The translations under genes and the position numbers were made by a program. From the NCBI RefSeq assembly GCF_024494595.1, contig NZ_JANHDI010000001.1, positions 186,001 through 250,000 on the forward strand: a stretch of 64,000 nucleotides of DNA. The letters are read 5' to 3'. The DNA is from Halobellus rarus. Lineage in GTDB: Archaea; Halobacteriota; Halobacteria; Halobacteriales; Haloferacaceae. Shown in pieces: positions 42,072 through 50,836 of this stretch (the stretch's first letter is position 1; every line of letters begins with the position of its first letter). Under the pieces are notes generated by a model. That model saw only the letters and a list, made by a program, of their open reading frames with translations, had not been told where the DNA came from and did no database searches.

Positions 42072-44135
42072 ATGGCCGACGATTCGGAGGACGGGGACCG
42101 GACGCCCGAAGACGACGCAACCCCGTCCGGGAGCGGCGAATCCGCGGGCGAGGACGCCCACCCCGAGCAGTCCGCCAGTTCGGAGTCCGACACCGCCGCC
42201 GGCGACACCTCGTCCGACGATATCGGCGACGACGCTGACGACGCCGACCAGTCCGAAGAGGCCGCTGATAGCGAAAATGCGTCGACTTCCAACGGCTCTG
42301 GTGCCGACGACCACGAAACGGCCGACGACCACGAAACGGCCGACGCCCCGGACGCGGACGATGGAACCCCGGACGCGGGCGAGGGGTCGTCGGACGGCGA
42401 TTCAGGACCGCTGGACGAGGCCGACGAACCGACTGACACCGACGACGAGCCGGCCGATCCGGACGACGAACCGACTGACACCGACGACGGGCCGGCCGAT
42501 CCGGACGACGATCTGCCGTCTACCGGTGATCCGACAGCCGGGTGGGACCTGTCGGCCGGGGAAAACGTCGCAGACGACCTCGACTCGACCGACGATTCCG
42601 CAGAGGGGACCGACGACGGTGCCGACGATTCCGCAGAGACGGTCGAAAACGAAACTGACGCCGGCGACGGCTCCGACGATGAACCGGATTCGAGCGTTGC
42701 CGGCGACGACACGGACGAGCTCTGGCCCGACTCGCGGACGGAGGTGACCGACGAGACCGACCTCGAAGACACGGCCACTGGGACGGACGGCGGTGCGCCG
42801 GCGGCCGCCGGCGACGCCGCTTCCGGTGATTCGGCGGGCGAGGCTGTCGCGCCCGACCCGCTCGTCGACGCCGACGACGGGATGCTCTCGGACGGACCCG
42901 AGAGCGACGAGGAGATGCCCCTGGCGGATCACATCGAAGAGATGGTCCGCCGACTGGCGGTCGTGCTCGGCATCGGCGGCATCGTCACGCTCCTGCTGTA
43001 TCCCGGGGCCGACCTCGTCAACTCGGCGCTCGGCCTGGACCTCGTCAGCTCCACCGAGGTCATCGACTTCCTCTGGAACAAGCACATCCCCGGCGCGCCC
43101 GAGATGGTCGACCGCCGACCCCGAGTCTACGGTCCGCTCGAACTGCTGTTGACGGAATTGAAGGTCGCCGCACTCGGGGGCCTGGTGATCGGGTTGCCGG
43201 CCTTCGTCTACGAGACCTACCTGTTCATGCGGCCGGGGTTGTACTCGAAGGAGCGCCGCTACTACCTCGCGGCGGTGCCGACGAGTCTCGTCCTCGCGTT
43301 CGTCGGCATCTCCTTCGCACACTTCATCGTTCTCCCGGCCATCTTCGCGTACTTCACCTCCTATACGACCGGGACGGCGGTCGTGGCGTTCGGGCTCAAG
43401 GAGACGTTCAACCTCATCCTGATCCTGATGGGCTACAACGCCATCATCTTCCAGATCCCGCTGTTCGTGATGCTGGCGATCATGATGAATCTCGTCACCC
43501 GGGTGTGGCTGGAAGACCGCCGGCTGATCTTCTGGGGGACCTTCCTGGGGCTCGCGTTCCTCATCAGCCCCGACCCGACGGGGATGGCTCCGATCATCAT
43601 CGGCGCGACGATGATCGCGCTGTTCGAGGGCACGCTGTTCGTGCTGCGGTGGACTGGGAGGGGGTCGCTGGCTCCCACCGCCGAGGGACTGGCGGCCCGC
43701 CGTCCCCAGGCCGCCGTGCTCGCGGCGCTCGTCGGCTACCTCCTCAGTCCCCTGCCGGCCCCGACGGGCTATTACGACCTTCTTCCCTCGGTGGTCGTCG
43801 AGACGCTCGCGGCCAACGGCCTCGCGGCGTACACGCCCCTGATCATCGCGGGCGCTCTCGTCGGTGCGTTCGAACTCGCGTCGCTCCTCCTGCGCCGCTA
43901 CGGCCGTTCGCGGCGGATGCTGCGGGTCCGTCTCGCCGTCGACACCGCCCGCCGCCCGGTGTGGCTGGCCGCCGTCGTCGTGGGTTATCTCGGCAGCCCC
44001 GATCCGGCCGTCCTCCGGTGGGCCGCCGAGCTGAATCTCCACCCGGCGCTGGCCGGCGGGATCGCGGTCGGGCTGGTGCTCGGCTACGAGGCGCTTCGAC
44101 TCCTGCTGGCGTCCCGCGAAGACCGTGCGTCCTGA
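42072..44135 (+). CDS. tatCo: TatC (TatCo-like) with a long acidic N-terminal extension
   Basis: A 687-residue protein. Residues 1-280 are almost entirely D, E, G, S, T and A, with tandem peptide repeats (DDHETA twice; DEPTDTDDEPADPD twice). The TatC domain starts at PLADHIEEMVRRLAVVLGIG (about 283), with the conserved MRPGLYSKERRYYL segment and FVGISFAHFIVLPAIFAYFT. After the six TatC helices, about 130 residues with additional helices follow. The acidic region should be cytoplasmic. Its role is unknown; it is probably a salt-adapted interaction domain for Tat substrates. Confidence 0.92.
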   Translation: MADDSEDGDRTPEDDATPSGSGESAGEDAHPEQSASSESDTAAGDTSSDDIGDDADDADQSEEAADSENASTSNGSGADDHETADDHETADAPDADDGTPDAGEGSSDGDSGPLDEADEPTDTDDEPADPDDEPTDTDDGPADPDDDLPSTGDPTAGWDLSAGENVADDLDSTDDSAEGTDDGADDSAETVENETDAGDGSDDEPDSSVAGDDTDELWPDSRTEVTDETDLEDTATGTDGGAPAAAGDAASGDSAGEAVAPDPLVDADDGMLSDGPESDEEMPLADHIEEMVRRLAVVLGIGGIVTLLLYPGADLVNSALGLDLVSSTEVIDFLWNKHIPGAPEMVDRRPRVYGPLELLLTELKVAALGGLVIGLPAFVYETYLFMRPGLYSKERRYYLAAVPTSLVLAFVGISFAHFIVLPAIFAYFTSYTTGTAVVAFGLKETFNLILILMGYNAIIFQIPLFVMLAIMMNLVTRVWLEDRRLIFWGTFLGLAFLISPDPTGMAPIIIGATMIALFEGTLFVLRWTGRGSLAPTAEGLAARRPQAAVLAALVGYLLSPLPAPTGYYDLLPSVVVETLAANGLAAYTPLIIAGALVGAFELASLLLRRYGRSRRMLRVRLAVDTARRPVWLAAVVVGYLGSPDPAVLRWAAELNLHPALAGGIAVGLVLGYEALRLLLASREDRAS

Positions 44136-44171
44136 ACTGTCGGCTGTCTCTCCGTGCGCTCCCGGACGGTC

Positions 44172-44266
44172 AGAACCGGGGTTACGACGCAGAACCGGGG
44201 TTACGACGCAGAACCGGGGTTACGACGCAGAACCGGGGTCACAACGCAGAACCACGGTCACGACGC
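44172..44266. repeat. Five tandem 19-bp repeats
   Basis: The unit AGAACCGGGGTTACGACGC occurs three times exactly (44172-44228), followed by two diverged copies. There are no spacers. It lies between the convergent tatCo and larE genes, about 36 bases after the tatCo stop. Confidence 0.9.
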
Positions 44267-44292
44267 TCCGACCACCGGCTGCCGACGCGGCT

Positions 44293-45231
44293 TCACTCGC
44301 TGGCGGTCGGGTACTCCGCCGAGAACACGTCTTCGACGAGCGGTTCGTCGTCCGACTCGTCGCCGTCGGCGCCTGCGTCGTCCTGCTCGTCCTCGCCCGC
44401 TGGACTGACACTGCCGGTCTGATACCCGTGGAGGTCCAGCGTCACGTGCTCGAACCCGAGGTCCGAGAGGTGCTCGCGGACGGCGACGGCGAAGTCGTGG
44501 TTCAGCGCGGCCTCCAGTTCCTCGGCCGCGATTTCGATCCGCGCGAGGCCGTCGTGGTCGCGGACGCGGAACTGCGAGAAGCCCCACTCCCTGAGCACGC
44601 GCTCGGCCTTCTCGACGCGCGTGAGCCGCTCCGTCGTCACTTCCAGCCCCGTCGGGATCCGCGAGGAGAGACACGCCATCGAGGGCTTGTCGGCGACCGA
44701 CAGGTCGTAGGCGTCGGCGATCTCGCGGACCTCGTCCTTTCCGATTCCCGCGTCCAAGAGGGGCGAGCGGACGTCTAACTCCTCGACTGCGCGGAGTCCC
44801 GGGCGGTGCCCCTCGCCCGGATCGGAGGCGTTGGTCCCGTCGCAGACCGTCCCGATCCCCAACTCCTGGGCGGCCTCGTACATCCGGCCGAGGCGCATCG
44901 TCCGGCAGTGGTAGCACCGGTCGCCGTCGTTCTCCACGAAGTCGGGGTTGTCGAGTTCGGAGAACTCGACGATCTCGTGGCGGATGCCGATCTCCTCGGC
45001 GACCCGACGGGCGTCGTCGAGTTCGGCGGCCGGAAGGGTCTCGGATTTGGCCGTGCACGCGACGGCGTCGTCGCCGAGAGCGTCGTGGGCGAGCGCGGCG
45101 ACGACCGAGGAGTCGACGCCGCCGGAGAAGGCGACGAGGACGCCGTCGCAGTCCGCAAGGGAGTCGCGGACGGCGGCGGCCTTCCCCGCGGCGTCGTCGG
45201 CGGTCGGTTCCGGATCCGTCTGGGTTGCCAT
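44293..45231 (-). CDS. larE: Sacrificial sulfur transferase LarE (nickel-pincer cofactor synthesis)
   Basis: A 312-residue PP-loop enzyme: VLVAFSGGVDSSVVAALAHD (PP-loop 36-42) and DKPSMACLSSRIPTGLEVT (C187, the position of the sulfur-donating cysteine in L. plantarum LarE). CYHC (C106, C109) is also present; together with C187 it may bind an Fe-S cluster as proposed for three-cysteine LarE forms (inference). The C-terminal 40 residues are an acidic tail. It adenylates the pyridinium dicarboxylate precursor and converts its carboxylates to thioacids for the lactate-racemase cofactor. LarB is 6 kb away. Confidence 0.92.
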   Translation of the reverse strand: MATQTDPEPTADDAAGKAAAVRDSLADCDGVLVAFSGGVDSSVVAALAHDALGDDAVACTAKSETLPAAELDDARRVAEEIGIRHEIVEFSELDNPDFVENDGDRCYHCRTMRLGRMYEAAQELGIGTVCDGTNASDPGEGHRPGLRAVEELDVRSPLLDAGIGKDEVREIADAYDLSVADKPSMACLSSRIPTGLEVTTERLTRVEKAERVLREWGFSQFRVRDHDGLARIEIAAEELEAALNHDFAVAVREHLSDLGFEHVTLDLHGYQTGSVSPAGEDEQDDAGADGDESDDEPLVEDVFSAEYPTASE

Positions 45232-45401
45232 ACCCGACGTATCCGGTGCAGCGGCAAAAACACGTTGTCGTCGGCCGCGGACCGGAGATCGCCGGGAGAT
45301 CCGCTTCCGACCGGGCCCGTGAACGACTTCGGATCGGATTTTTCTATCGTCGCCGGGCGGACCCGTAACGTTTTGTCGGATCGGGAGCGAAGCCAGTCCG
45401 A

Positions 45402-47390
45402 ATGGAGTTCGAGGCCATCCCGGGCGTCGGCGAGAAGACGGCGGCGGCGCTGTCGGAACTCGACGACGCCGAACGGGCGCTCAGGGAGGGCGACGTCGCC
45501 ACGCTGACTCGCGCGCCCGGCGTCTCGGAGGGGCGAGCGGCGGCCGTCGCGCGCGGGGCGATCCGCCGCCGACACGACGACGACGGCGATTTCCTCGCGA
45601 CCGATCGGGCGCGGGAGGTGTACGAGGACGTCCTCGGCCTCCTGCGCGCGCGGACTGTCACCGACTACGCCGCGAAGCGGATCGCGACGTTCTACCCCAC
45701 CGCTTCGGCCTCGCGGATCGAGGAAGTCCGCGAGTTCGTCGAACGCGCGAGCGAGCGCGACCCCGATCCCGACGTCCTCGACGCGCTCGCCGGCGTCGAG
45801 CCGCTCTCCCCGCCCGCCACGCGTCGGGTGCGCGACCGCTGCCTCGCGACGGCCGACGCCGAGCGCTTCGCCGCGGCGGAGGAGGCGTTCCCCGAGCTCT
45901 CCGTCGAGGTCGTCGAGGACGCCCGCGGCCTCGCCGAACTCGCCCGCTCGTACTCGACGGTCGTCGCGCTCGACGAGGCGTTCGCCGGGATCGACGTCGA
46001 GGGCGACGTCCGCGTGCGGCCCGACGCGATGGAGAACCCCGGCGAGATCGTCCCCGAGCGCGTCCTCGCCTTCTTCGCGGAGAACCGCTCGCGGATCCTC
46101 GCGGCGGCGGCGGTCCACGAGGCAGCGGAACTGGACCCTCCCTGCGATCTCGATGCGCTTCGAGACGCGCTCGACCGCCTGGCCGACGACGGGACGATCG
46201 TCGGCGACGCGGAACTCGACCGACTGGTGACGGCCGTCGACGACCTCGACGCGACGGTCTCGACCGCCGAGTCCGTCGCCAACGACCGCCTCCGCGAGGC
46301 GATCCGCGAGCGCGACGTGACGATCGAGGGGACGGACTTCCTCTCCCTCGTCGAGCAGGGCGCGCGGGTGGACTCGCTGCTCGATCGCGAGCTGGAAGAC
46401 GAGTACGACGCCGCCGTCGCCGCCGCGCGCGAGCACCTCGTCGACGCGCTCGACCTCCGCCCCGAGGAGGCCGACTTCGCCGAGCGGGCGTTTCCGGACG
46501 ATCCGGCATTTCCGGTCGAACACGAGCCGTCGGTGATCTCGCGGCTCCGAACGGAACTGAAGGTCGGCCGCGACCGCCGCGCCGCGCGGCTCAAGCGCGA
46601 CCTCGCCGACGACCTCTCGGCGCTCCGCGACCCGGTCGAGGACCTCGTCCGCGAGGCGCTCGAACTCGACGTCGAACTCGCGGTCGCGCGCTTCGCCGAC
46701 GACTTCGACTGTACGCTGCCGACGTTCGCCGACGCGAATACGGACGAGAGCCACGGGTTCGCGATCGAGGACGGCCGCTCGCCGCTCTTGGACGTCGACT
46801 TCGCCGACGTCGACCCGGTCGACTACCGGGTGTCGGGGGCGACGCTCCTCTCGGGCGTCAACTCCGGCGGGAAGACCTCGACGCTCGATCTGGTCGCGCT
46901 CGTGGTCGTCCTCGCGCAGATGGGGCTGCCGGTCCCGGCCGAGCGCGTCGAACTCGAACGCTTCTCGGAACTGCACTACTACGCGAAGACCCAGGGCACG
47001 CTCGACGCCGGCGCGTTCGAGAGCACCCTGCGGGACTTCCGCGAACTCGCCGACGGCGAGACGAATCGCCTCGTCCTCGTGGACGAGTTAGAGAGCATCA
47101 CCGAACCCGGCGCGTCGGCGAAGATCGTCGCCGGAATCCTGGAGGCGCTCGACGAGCAGGCCGCGACGGCCGTCTTCGTCTCGCACCTCGCGGGGGAGAT
47201 CCGCGAGGCCGCCGGCTTCGACGTCGCCGTCGACGGCATCGAGGCGCTGGGGCTCGAAGACGGCGAACTGGTCGTGAACCGCTCGCCGGTGAAGGACCAC
47301 CTCGCGCGCTCGACGCCCGAGTTGATCGTCGAGAAACTGGCCGACGACGACGGCTCCGGCTTCTACGACCGGCTCCTAGAGAAGTTCTGA
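45402..47390 (+). CDS. MutS-like DNA-binding ATPase with N-terminal HhH
   Basis: A 662-residue protein. Residues 1-55 form tandem helix-hairpin-helix motifs (FEAIPGVGEKTAAALSEL, then APGVSEGRAAAVARG). A long helical region (about 60-450) follows. The MutS ATPase domain has Walker A GVNSGGKTST (485-494), the MutS-typical DAGAFESTLRDFRELAD with F and E, and Walker B LVLVDELESITEPGAS (from 557). No mismatch-recognition domain I (F-x-E) is visible. Haloarchaea carry such proteins as MutS5-type; the substrate may be junctions or branched DNA. It is divergent from larE. Confidence 0.85.
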   Translation: MEFEAIPGVGEKTAAALSELDDAERALREGDVATLTRAPGVSEGRAAAVARGAIRRRHDDDGDFLATDRAREVYEDVLGLLRARTVTDYAAKRIATFYPTASASRIEEVREFVERASERDPDPDVLDALAGVEPLSPPATRRVRDRCLATADAERFAAAEEAFPELSVEVVEDARGLAELARSYSTVVALDEAFAGIDVEGDVRVRPDAMENPGEIVPERVLAFFAENRSRILAAAAVHEAAELDPPCDLDALRDALDRLADDGTIVGDAELDRLVTAVDDLDATVSTAESVANDRLREAIRERDVTIEGTDFLSLVEQGARVDSLLDRELEDEYDAAVAAAREHLVDALDLRPEEADFAERAFPDDPAFPVEHEPSVISRLRTELKVGRDRRAARLKRDLADDLSALRDPVEDLVREALELDVELAVARFADDFDCTLPTFADANTDESHGFAIEDGRSPLLDVDFADVDPVDYRVSGATLLSGVNSGGKTSTLDLVALVVVLAQMGLPVPAERVELERFSELHYYAKTQGTLDAGAFESTLRDFRELADGETNRLVLVDELESITEPGASAKIVAGILEALDEQAATAVFVSHLAGEIREAAGFDVAVDGIEALGLEDGELVVNRSPVKDHLARSTPELIVEKLADDDGSGFYDRLLEKF

Positions 47391-47539
47391 GCGGTCGTCC
47401 GGTTCGGTCGGTTCGGTCTGTCATCCGTTTTCGTGCGGACTGCTTCCGATCGGTCGCTCGTTCCCGATTTCGCGACTCGAAAGGGCGAGAACCCGAAAAC
47501 AAAGGAGCCACGGTGCGCTTGTGTCACCGTAGCTCCGGT

Positions 47540-48058
47540 ATGAGTCGTTCGAACCCTCCACATCAGACGCTGAAGCTGGCCCTCGTCGGTCTCGTCGCCG
47601 CTCTCGTGATCGTCGATACCGGGTTGTTCTTTGTGACACCGACGACGTCGCGGGCGGAGTTGCTTCGACTCCTGCTGGCGATCGGCGCGTTCGGCGTCCC
47701 GTTCCTCGGTTTCGTCCTCGGCCTCGCACGCCGGCCGGTCTACGCAGTCGGTGCGGTCCTCTCGGTCCCGCTCGCGGCGCTGTACGCCTACACCGGACTG
47801 TTGCTGCCGTGGACGCAGCTCTCCTTCTCGATCGGTCAGTTCGGGCTCGAACTGCTGCTCGCGGTCCCGGTCCTCGGCGAACCGCTGGCGACCGCCCTGT
47901 TCGGTGGCTTCACACTCGGTCAAGCGACGCTCCAAGCGTCGTTCCGGTATCATTACGCGGTCGTCGCTCTCGCTACCGCCGGAGTCGTCGTCGCGATCGC
48001 GAGGATCGGCTGGCGGCGCTCGGATTTCGATCCGTCCCGGGACGGGTCCAGCGGCTGA
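47540..48058 (+). CDS. Multi-helix membrane protein, function unknown
   Basis: A 172-residue protein from the ATG at 47540. About five helices: residues 10-30, 39-58, 62-84, 90-105 and 145-165, with the segment LLPWTQLSFSIGQFGLELLL. It has some resemblance to cytochrome b-type N-terminal membrane domains but no conserved haem histidines. The short polar tail ends RRSDFDPSRDGSSG. I do not recognise the family. It is 150 bases after mutS. Confidence 0.65.
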   Translation: MSRSNPPHQTLKLALVGLVAALVIVDTGLFFVTPTTSRAELLRLLLAIGAFGVPFLGFVLGLARRPVYAVGAVLSVPLAALYAYTGLLLPWTQLSFSIGQFGLELLLAVPVLGEPLATALFGGFTLGQATLQASFRYHYAVVALATAGVVVAIARIGWRRSDFDPSRDGSSG

Positions 48059-48157
48059 GGTTCGACCGCGACGGTCCCGACCGCCGGAACCGTCCTCGGG
48101 GTCCGTGACCTGGCGCTCGCCTCCCGGATTTTTCACGCCGCGGACGGAGTGTCGAGT

Positions 48158-48469
48158 ATGGTCCCCGATCCCTCCAGCGACGCCCGCGATCGACCCGAAC
48201 TCGACGAACCGTCCGACGGCGCCGTCGACGACGCCACGTACGACCTCGTCTACCGAGCGACTCGCGAGGCGATCTGGGACGTGGTCGGAGCGGCGACGCT
48301 GATCCTCTTTTACCTCGCGTTGGCGGCGATCAGCCTCTCGATCGCCGTCGGCGGAATCGGGCCGTTCCTCCGCGGCTCGACCTCCTCCGTCGCGCTGGTG
48401 GTCGGCGTCGCCGCGCTCGTGGTCGGTGTGTTCGCCCTCTTCCGCGTCTACCGGCTCGTGACCGAGTGA
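48158..48469 (+). CDS. Small two-helix membrane protein
   Basis: A 103-residue protein from the ATG at 48158 (MVPDPSSDARDRPELDEP). A 30-residue acidic polar head precedes helices around 48-70 and 78-98. The GTG nine bases upstream is an alternative. The pattern DDATYDLVYRATREAIWDVV before the first helix recalls haloarchaeal DUFs. No function is recognised. Confidence 0.65.
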   Translation: MVPDPSSDARDRPELDEPSDGAVDDATYDLVYRATREAIWDVVGAATLILFYLALAAISLSIAVGGIGPFLRGSTSSVALVVGVAALVVGVFALFRVYRLVTE

Positions 48470-48541
48470 CGGCTCGGTTGGGATTCCGTCGACGCGCGGT
48501 CTGGGGAATGATTAAGTAGACTCCTCAACGTGGTTCAATCG

Positions 48542-49666
48542 ATGAGGGACGACCCCGACGAGGGGATGCTGTCGTGGGACGAGACCGTCTTCCGCGACGA
48601 ACACGTCTTCGAGATCGACTACGTCCCCGAGACGTTCGAACACCGCGAGAGCCAATTAGAGAGCCTGAAGTACGCGCTCCGGCCGGCCGTCCGGGGATCA
48701 CGGCCGCTGAACACGGTGGTTCGCGGGCCGCCGGGGACGGGCAAGACGACCGCGGTCCAGAAACTGTTCGGCGACCTCGGCGTCCAGAGCGGCGTCCAGA
48801 CCGTCCGCGTCAACTGCCAGGTCGATTCGACGCGCTACGCCGTCTTCTCGCGCATCTTCGAGGCGATCTTCGAGTACGAACCCCCGTCGTCGGGCATCTC
48901 GTTCAAGAAACTGTTCGGACAGATCACCGACCGACTCGTCGAGGAGGAGCAGGTCCTCGCGGTCGCCCTCGACGACGTGAACTACCTCTTCTACGAGAAC
49001 GAGGTCTCTGACACGCTGTACTCGCTGCTTCGCGCCCACGAGGCGCACTCGGGGGCCCGAATCGGGGTCGTCGTCGTCTCCTCGGACCTCTCGCTGGACG
49101 TGATCGACGAACTCGACACTCGCGTCCAGAGCGTCTTCCGCCCCGAGGAGGTGTACTTCCCGGTCTACGACGTCGACGAGATCGTCGACATCTTGCGCGA
49201 GCGGGTCGAACGCGGGTTTCACGAGGACGTCGTGAGTTCCCGCGAACTCGACCGCGTCGCCGAACTGACGTCCGAAAGCGGCGATCTCCGGGTGGGGATC
49301 GACCTCCTCCGACGCGCCGGCCTCCACGCGGAGATGCGCGCGAGCAGAACCGTGAGCGTCGAGGACGTCGAGGCCGCCTACGAGAAGTCCAAGTACGTCC
49401 ACCTCTCGCGGAGCCTCCGCGGCCTCTCCGACCGCGAGCGCGACCTCGTCCGCGTCGTCGCCGAACACGACGGCGACCAGGCCGGCGAGGTCTACGAGGC
49501 GTTCCACGACGAGACCGACCTCGGCTACACCCGCTACTCGGAGATCGTCAACAAACTCGACAACCTCGGGCTCCTCGATGCCGACTACGCCGAAATCGAA
49601 GGTCGCGGCCGATCGCGCTCGCTGTCGCTGTCGTACGACGCCGAAGCGGTCTTAGAACGGCTGTAG
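48542..49666 (+). CDS. orc: Orc1/Cdc6-type replication initiator
   Basis: A 374-residue AAA+ protein. Walker A is GPPGTGKTT (62-70), Walker B VALDDVNYLF (about 140-149), sensor 1 VVVVSSDLSL, sensor 2 region ESGDLRVGIDLLRRAGLHAE, then a winged helix at 290-374 (SDRERDLVRVVAEHDGDQAG and GYTRYSEIVNKLDNLGLLD). Haloarchaea encode many Orc1/Cdc6 paralogues; only those next to ORB-bearing origins serve as main initiators. I found no ORB-like repeats upstream, so this may be a non-origin paralogue. A GATTAAGT TATA-like element sits at 48509-48516. Confidence 0.93.
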   Translation: MRDDPDEGMLSWDETVFRDEHVFEIDYVPETFEHRESQLESLKYALRPAVRGSRPLNTVVRGPPGTGKTTAVQKLFGDLGVQSGVQTVRVNCQVDSTRYAVFSRIFEAIFEYEPPSSGISFKKLFGQITDRLVEEEQVLAVALDDVNYLFYENEVSDTLYSLLRAHEAHSGARIGVVVVSSDLSLDVIDELDTRVQSVFRPEEVYFPVYDVDEIVDILRERVERGFHEDVVSSRELDRVAELTSESGDLRVGIDLLRRAGLHAEMRASRTVSVEDVEAAYEKSKYVHLSRSLRGLSDRERDLVRVVAEHDGDQAGEVYEAFHDETDLGYTRYSEIVNKLDNLGLLDADYAEIEGRGRSRSLSLSYDAEAVLERL

Positions 49667-49751
49667 CCGTCCGTGGGGCGGCGAACGTCTTTCTTCGACC
49701 GCACGCGCCCGGAGCGGAAGTTTTGTGCCGCGCGTCGTCGAGACGACGCGT

Positions 49752-50444
49752 ATGAAGACGACCGGCGGAACGGACGATCAGAAGCGACGCGCGGGCGAAC
49801 GGGCCGCCGAACTCGTCGAAGACGGCGACGTCGTCGGCCTCGGAACCGGGAGCACCGCGGCCCACGCGATCCGGGCGATCGGCCGCGCGGTCGACGACGG
49901 CCTCGACGTTCGGGGCGTTCCGACGTCCTTCGACTCCCGTGCGCTCGCGCGCCGATCCGGAATTCCGCGCTGCTCTCTCGACGAGGTCGACGGCGTCGAT
50001 CTCGCGATCGACGGCGCAGATCAGATCGACGCCGACCTCAGCGCGATCAAGGGCGGCGGGGCGGCTCACGCCCGCGAGAAGGTCGTCGACGCCGCGGCCG
50101 ATCGGTTCGTCGTCGTCGCCGACCCCTCGAAGGTCGCCGAGTCGCTGTCGCGTCCGGTCCCCGTCGAGGTCCTCCCAGACGCCCTCGCGGCTGTCGAGCG
50201 GGACCTCGAAGCCCTCGATGGGGATCCGACACTCCGGCGGGCCGAGCGGAAGGACGGCCCCGTCGTCACCGACAACGGGAACCTCCTCCTCGATTGCGAC
50301 TTCGGCGTCGTCGACGACCCCGCGTCGCTTTCGACGGCGCTGTCGGGGCTGCCGGGTATCGTCGAGCACGGCCTCTTCGTCGACCTCGTCGACGCGGTCT
50401 ACGTCGGCACCGACGACGGCGTCGACGTGCGAGAGCGGATCTGA
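49752..50444 (+). CDS. rpiA: Ribose-5-phosphate isomerase A
   Basis: A 230-residue enzyme interconverting ribose-5-phosphate and ribulose-5-phosphate. Motifs: EDGDVVGLGTGSTAAHAIRA (phosphate-binding, T-G-S-T), LAIDGADQIDADLSAIKGGG (catalytic DGAD and KGGG), PVVTDNGNLLLDCDFG, and GLPGIVEHGLFVDLVDAVYV. It is likely involved in making ribose for nucleotides. I start at the ATG at 49752; upstream in-frame residues are basic and lack support. Confidence 0.95.
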   Translation: MKTTGGTDDQKRRAGERAAELVEDGDVVGLGTGSTAAHAIRAIGRAVDDGLDVRGVPTSFDSRALARRSGIPRCSLDEVDGVDLAIDGADQIDADLSAIKGGGAAHAREKVVDAAADRFVVVADPSKVAESLSRPVPVEVLPDALAAVERDLEALDGDPTLRRAERKDGPVVTDNGNLLLDCDFGVVDDPASLSTALSGLPGIVEHGLFVDLVDAVYVGTDDGVDVRERI

Positions 50445-50537
50445 TACGCTGTCGTCTCCGGTCGCCCTCTCGTGGACTGTCTTGTCCGATTTGGGGCTCC
50501 GCTATCGGCGGAGCGACGGCTACACGTGTGGTATCGC

Positions 50538-50543
50538 AAAAAA
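50538..50543 (-). terminator. T-run terminator of the DUF1931 gene
   Basis: On the minus strand, six T lie 20 bases past the stop of the gene at 50563-50730. Confidence 0.4.
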
Positions 50544-50562
50544 TCGGGATCGAGTCGCCGAC

Positions 50563-50730
50563 TTACAGGTCGCGGGGCTGGACCGTCTTGCGGTCGTTCT
50601 GTTCCGCACGACGGGCAGCGTCTTCGAGCAGTTCGTCGACTTCTTCATCGAGCGCGTCGTAGAAGTCGGAAGCAACGTTTTTGTCCTGGAGCGCTTCCTT
50701 CACGGCCGCTTTGACAATAAGGTCTGCCAT
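50563..50730 (-). CDS. DUF1931 histone-fold-like 55-residue protein
   Basis: The minus-strand frame reads MADLIVKAAVKEALQDKNVA, then SDFYDALDEEVDELLEDAAR and RAEQNDRKTVQPRDL. Three helices with the ending N-x-R-x-x-V-x-x-x-D are typical of the DUF1931/CENP-like single histone-fold proteins conserved in haloarchaea. Such proteins bind DNA as dimers or act as NF-YB-like subunits (inference). A strong AGGGAGGTGT Shine-Dalgarno is directly upstream of the ATG, although the TATA (50751-50763) would give a near-leaderless RNA. Confidence 0.85.
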   Translation of the reverse strand: MADLIVKAAVKEALQDKNVASDFYDALDEEVDELLEDAARRAEQNDRKTVQPRDL

Positions 50731-50750
50731 ACACCTCCCTCTATATCGGC

Positions 50751-50763
50751 ACTATATAAAAAG
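50751..50763 (-). promoter_or_regulatory. TATA box of the DUF1931 gene
   Basis: On the minus strand, CTTTTTATATAGT is centred 26-27 bases before the ATG whose first base is 50730, which predicts transcription start at about the start codon. Confidence 0.6.
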
Positions 50764-50823
50764 ATTTTCCAAAACGACCGCCTCTCCGTCCGTGCGCGTC
50801 GTCTGTAGCGTTTGCCAGGGGAA

Positions 50824-50836
50824 TAATTTATATACC
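50824..50836 (+). promoter_or_regulatory. TATA-like promoter in the DUF1931-larB gap
   Basis: AATTTATATACCC reads rightward, more than 200 bases before the larB ATG at 51038. The 307-base gap (50731-51037) contains no other gene that I can support, so this promoter would give either a long larB leader (about 180 nucleotides) or a non-coding RNA starting near 50857. Confidence 0.45.

Noticed and set aside
44172-44266. CRISPR array
   Set aside because: The 19-bp units are directly adjacent with no spacers, and no cas genes are present.
44775-46976. 733-residue minus-strand frame opposite the MutS-like gene
   Set aside because: Arg/Val-rich shadow frame; the plus strand holds the HhH and Walker motifs.
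48480-48541. Replication origin next to the Orc1/Cdc6 gene
   Set aside because: No ORB-like repeats or AT-rich unwinding element can be seen near the gene.
48533-48545. tRNA T-loop-like GGTTCAATC
   Set aside because: No acceptor stem or other arms surround it; it is the start region of the orc gene.
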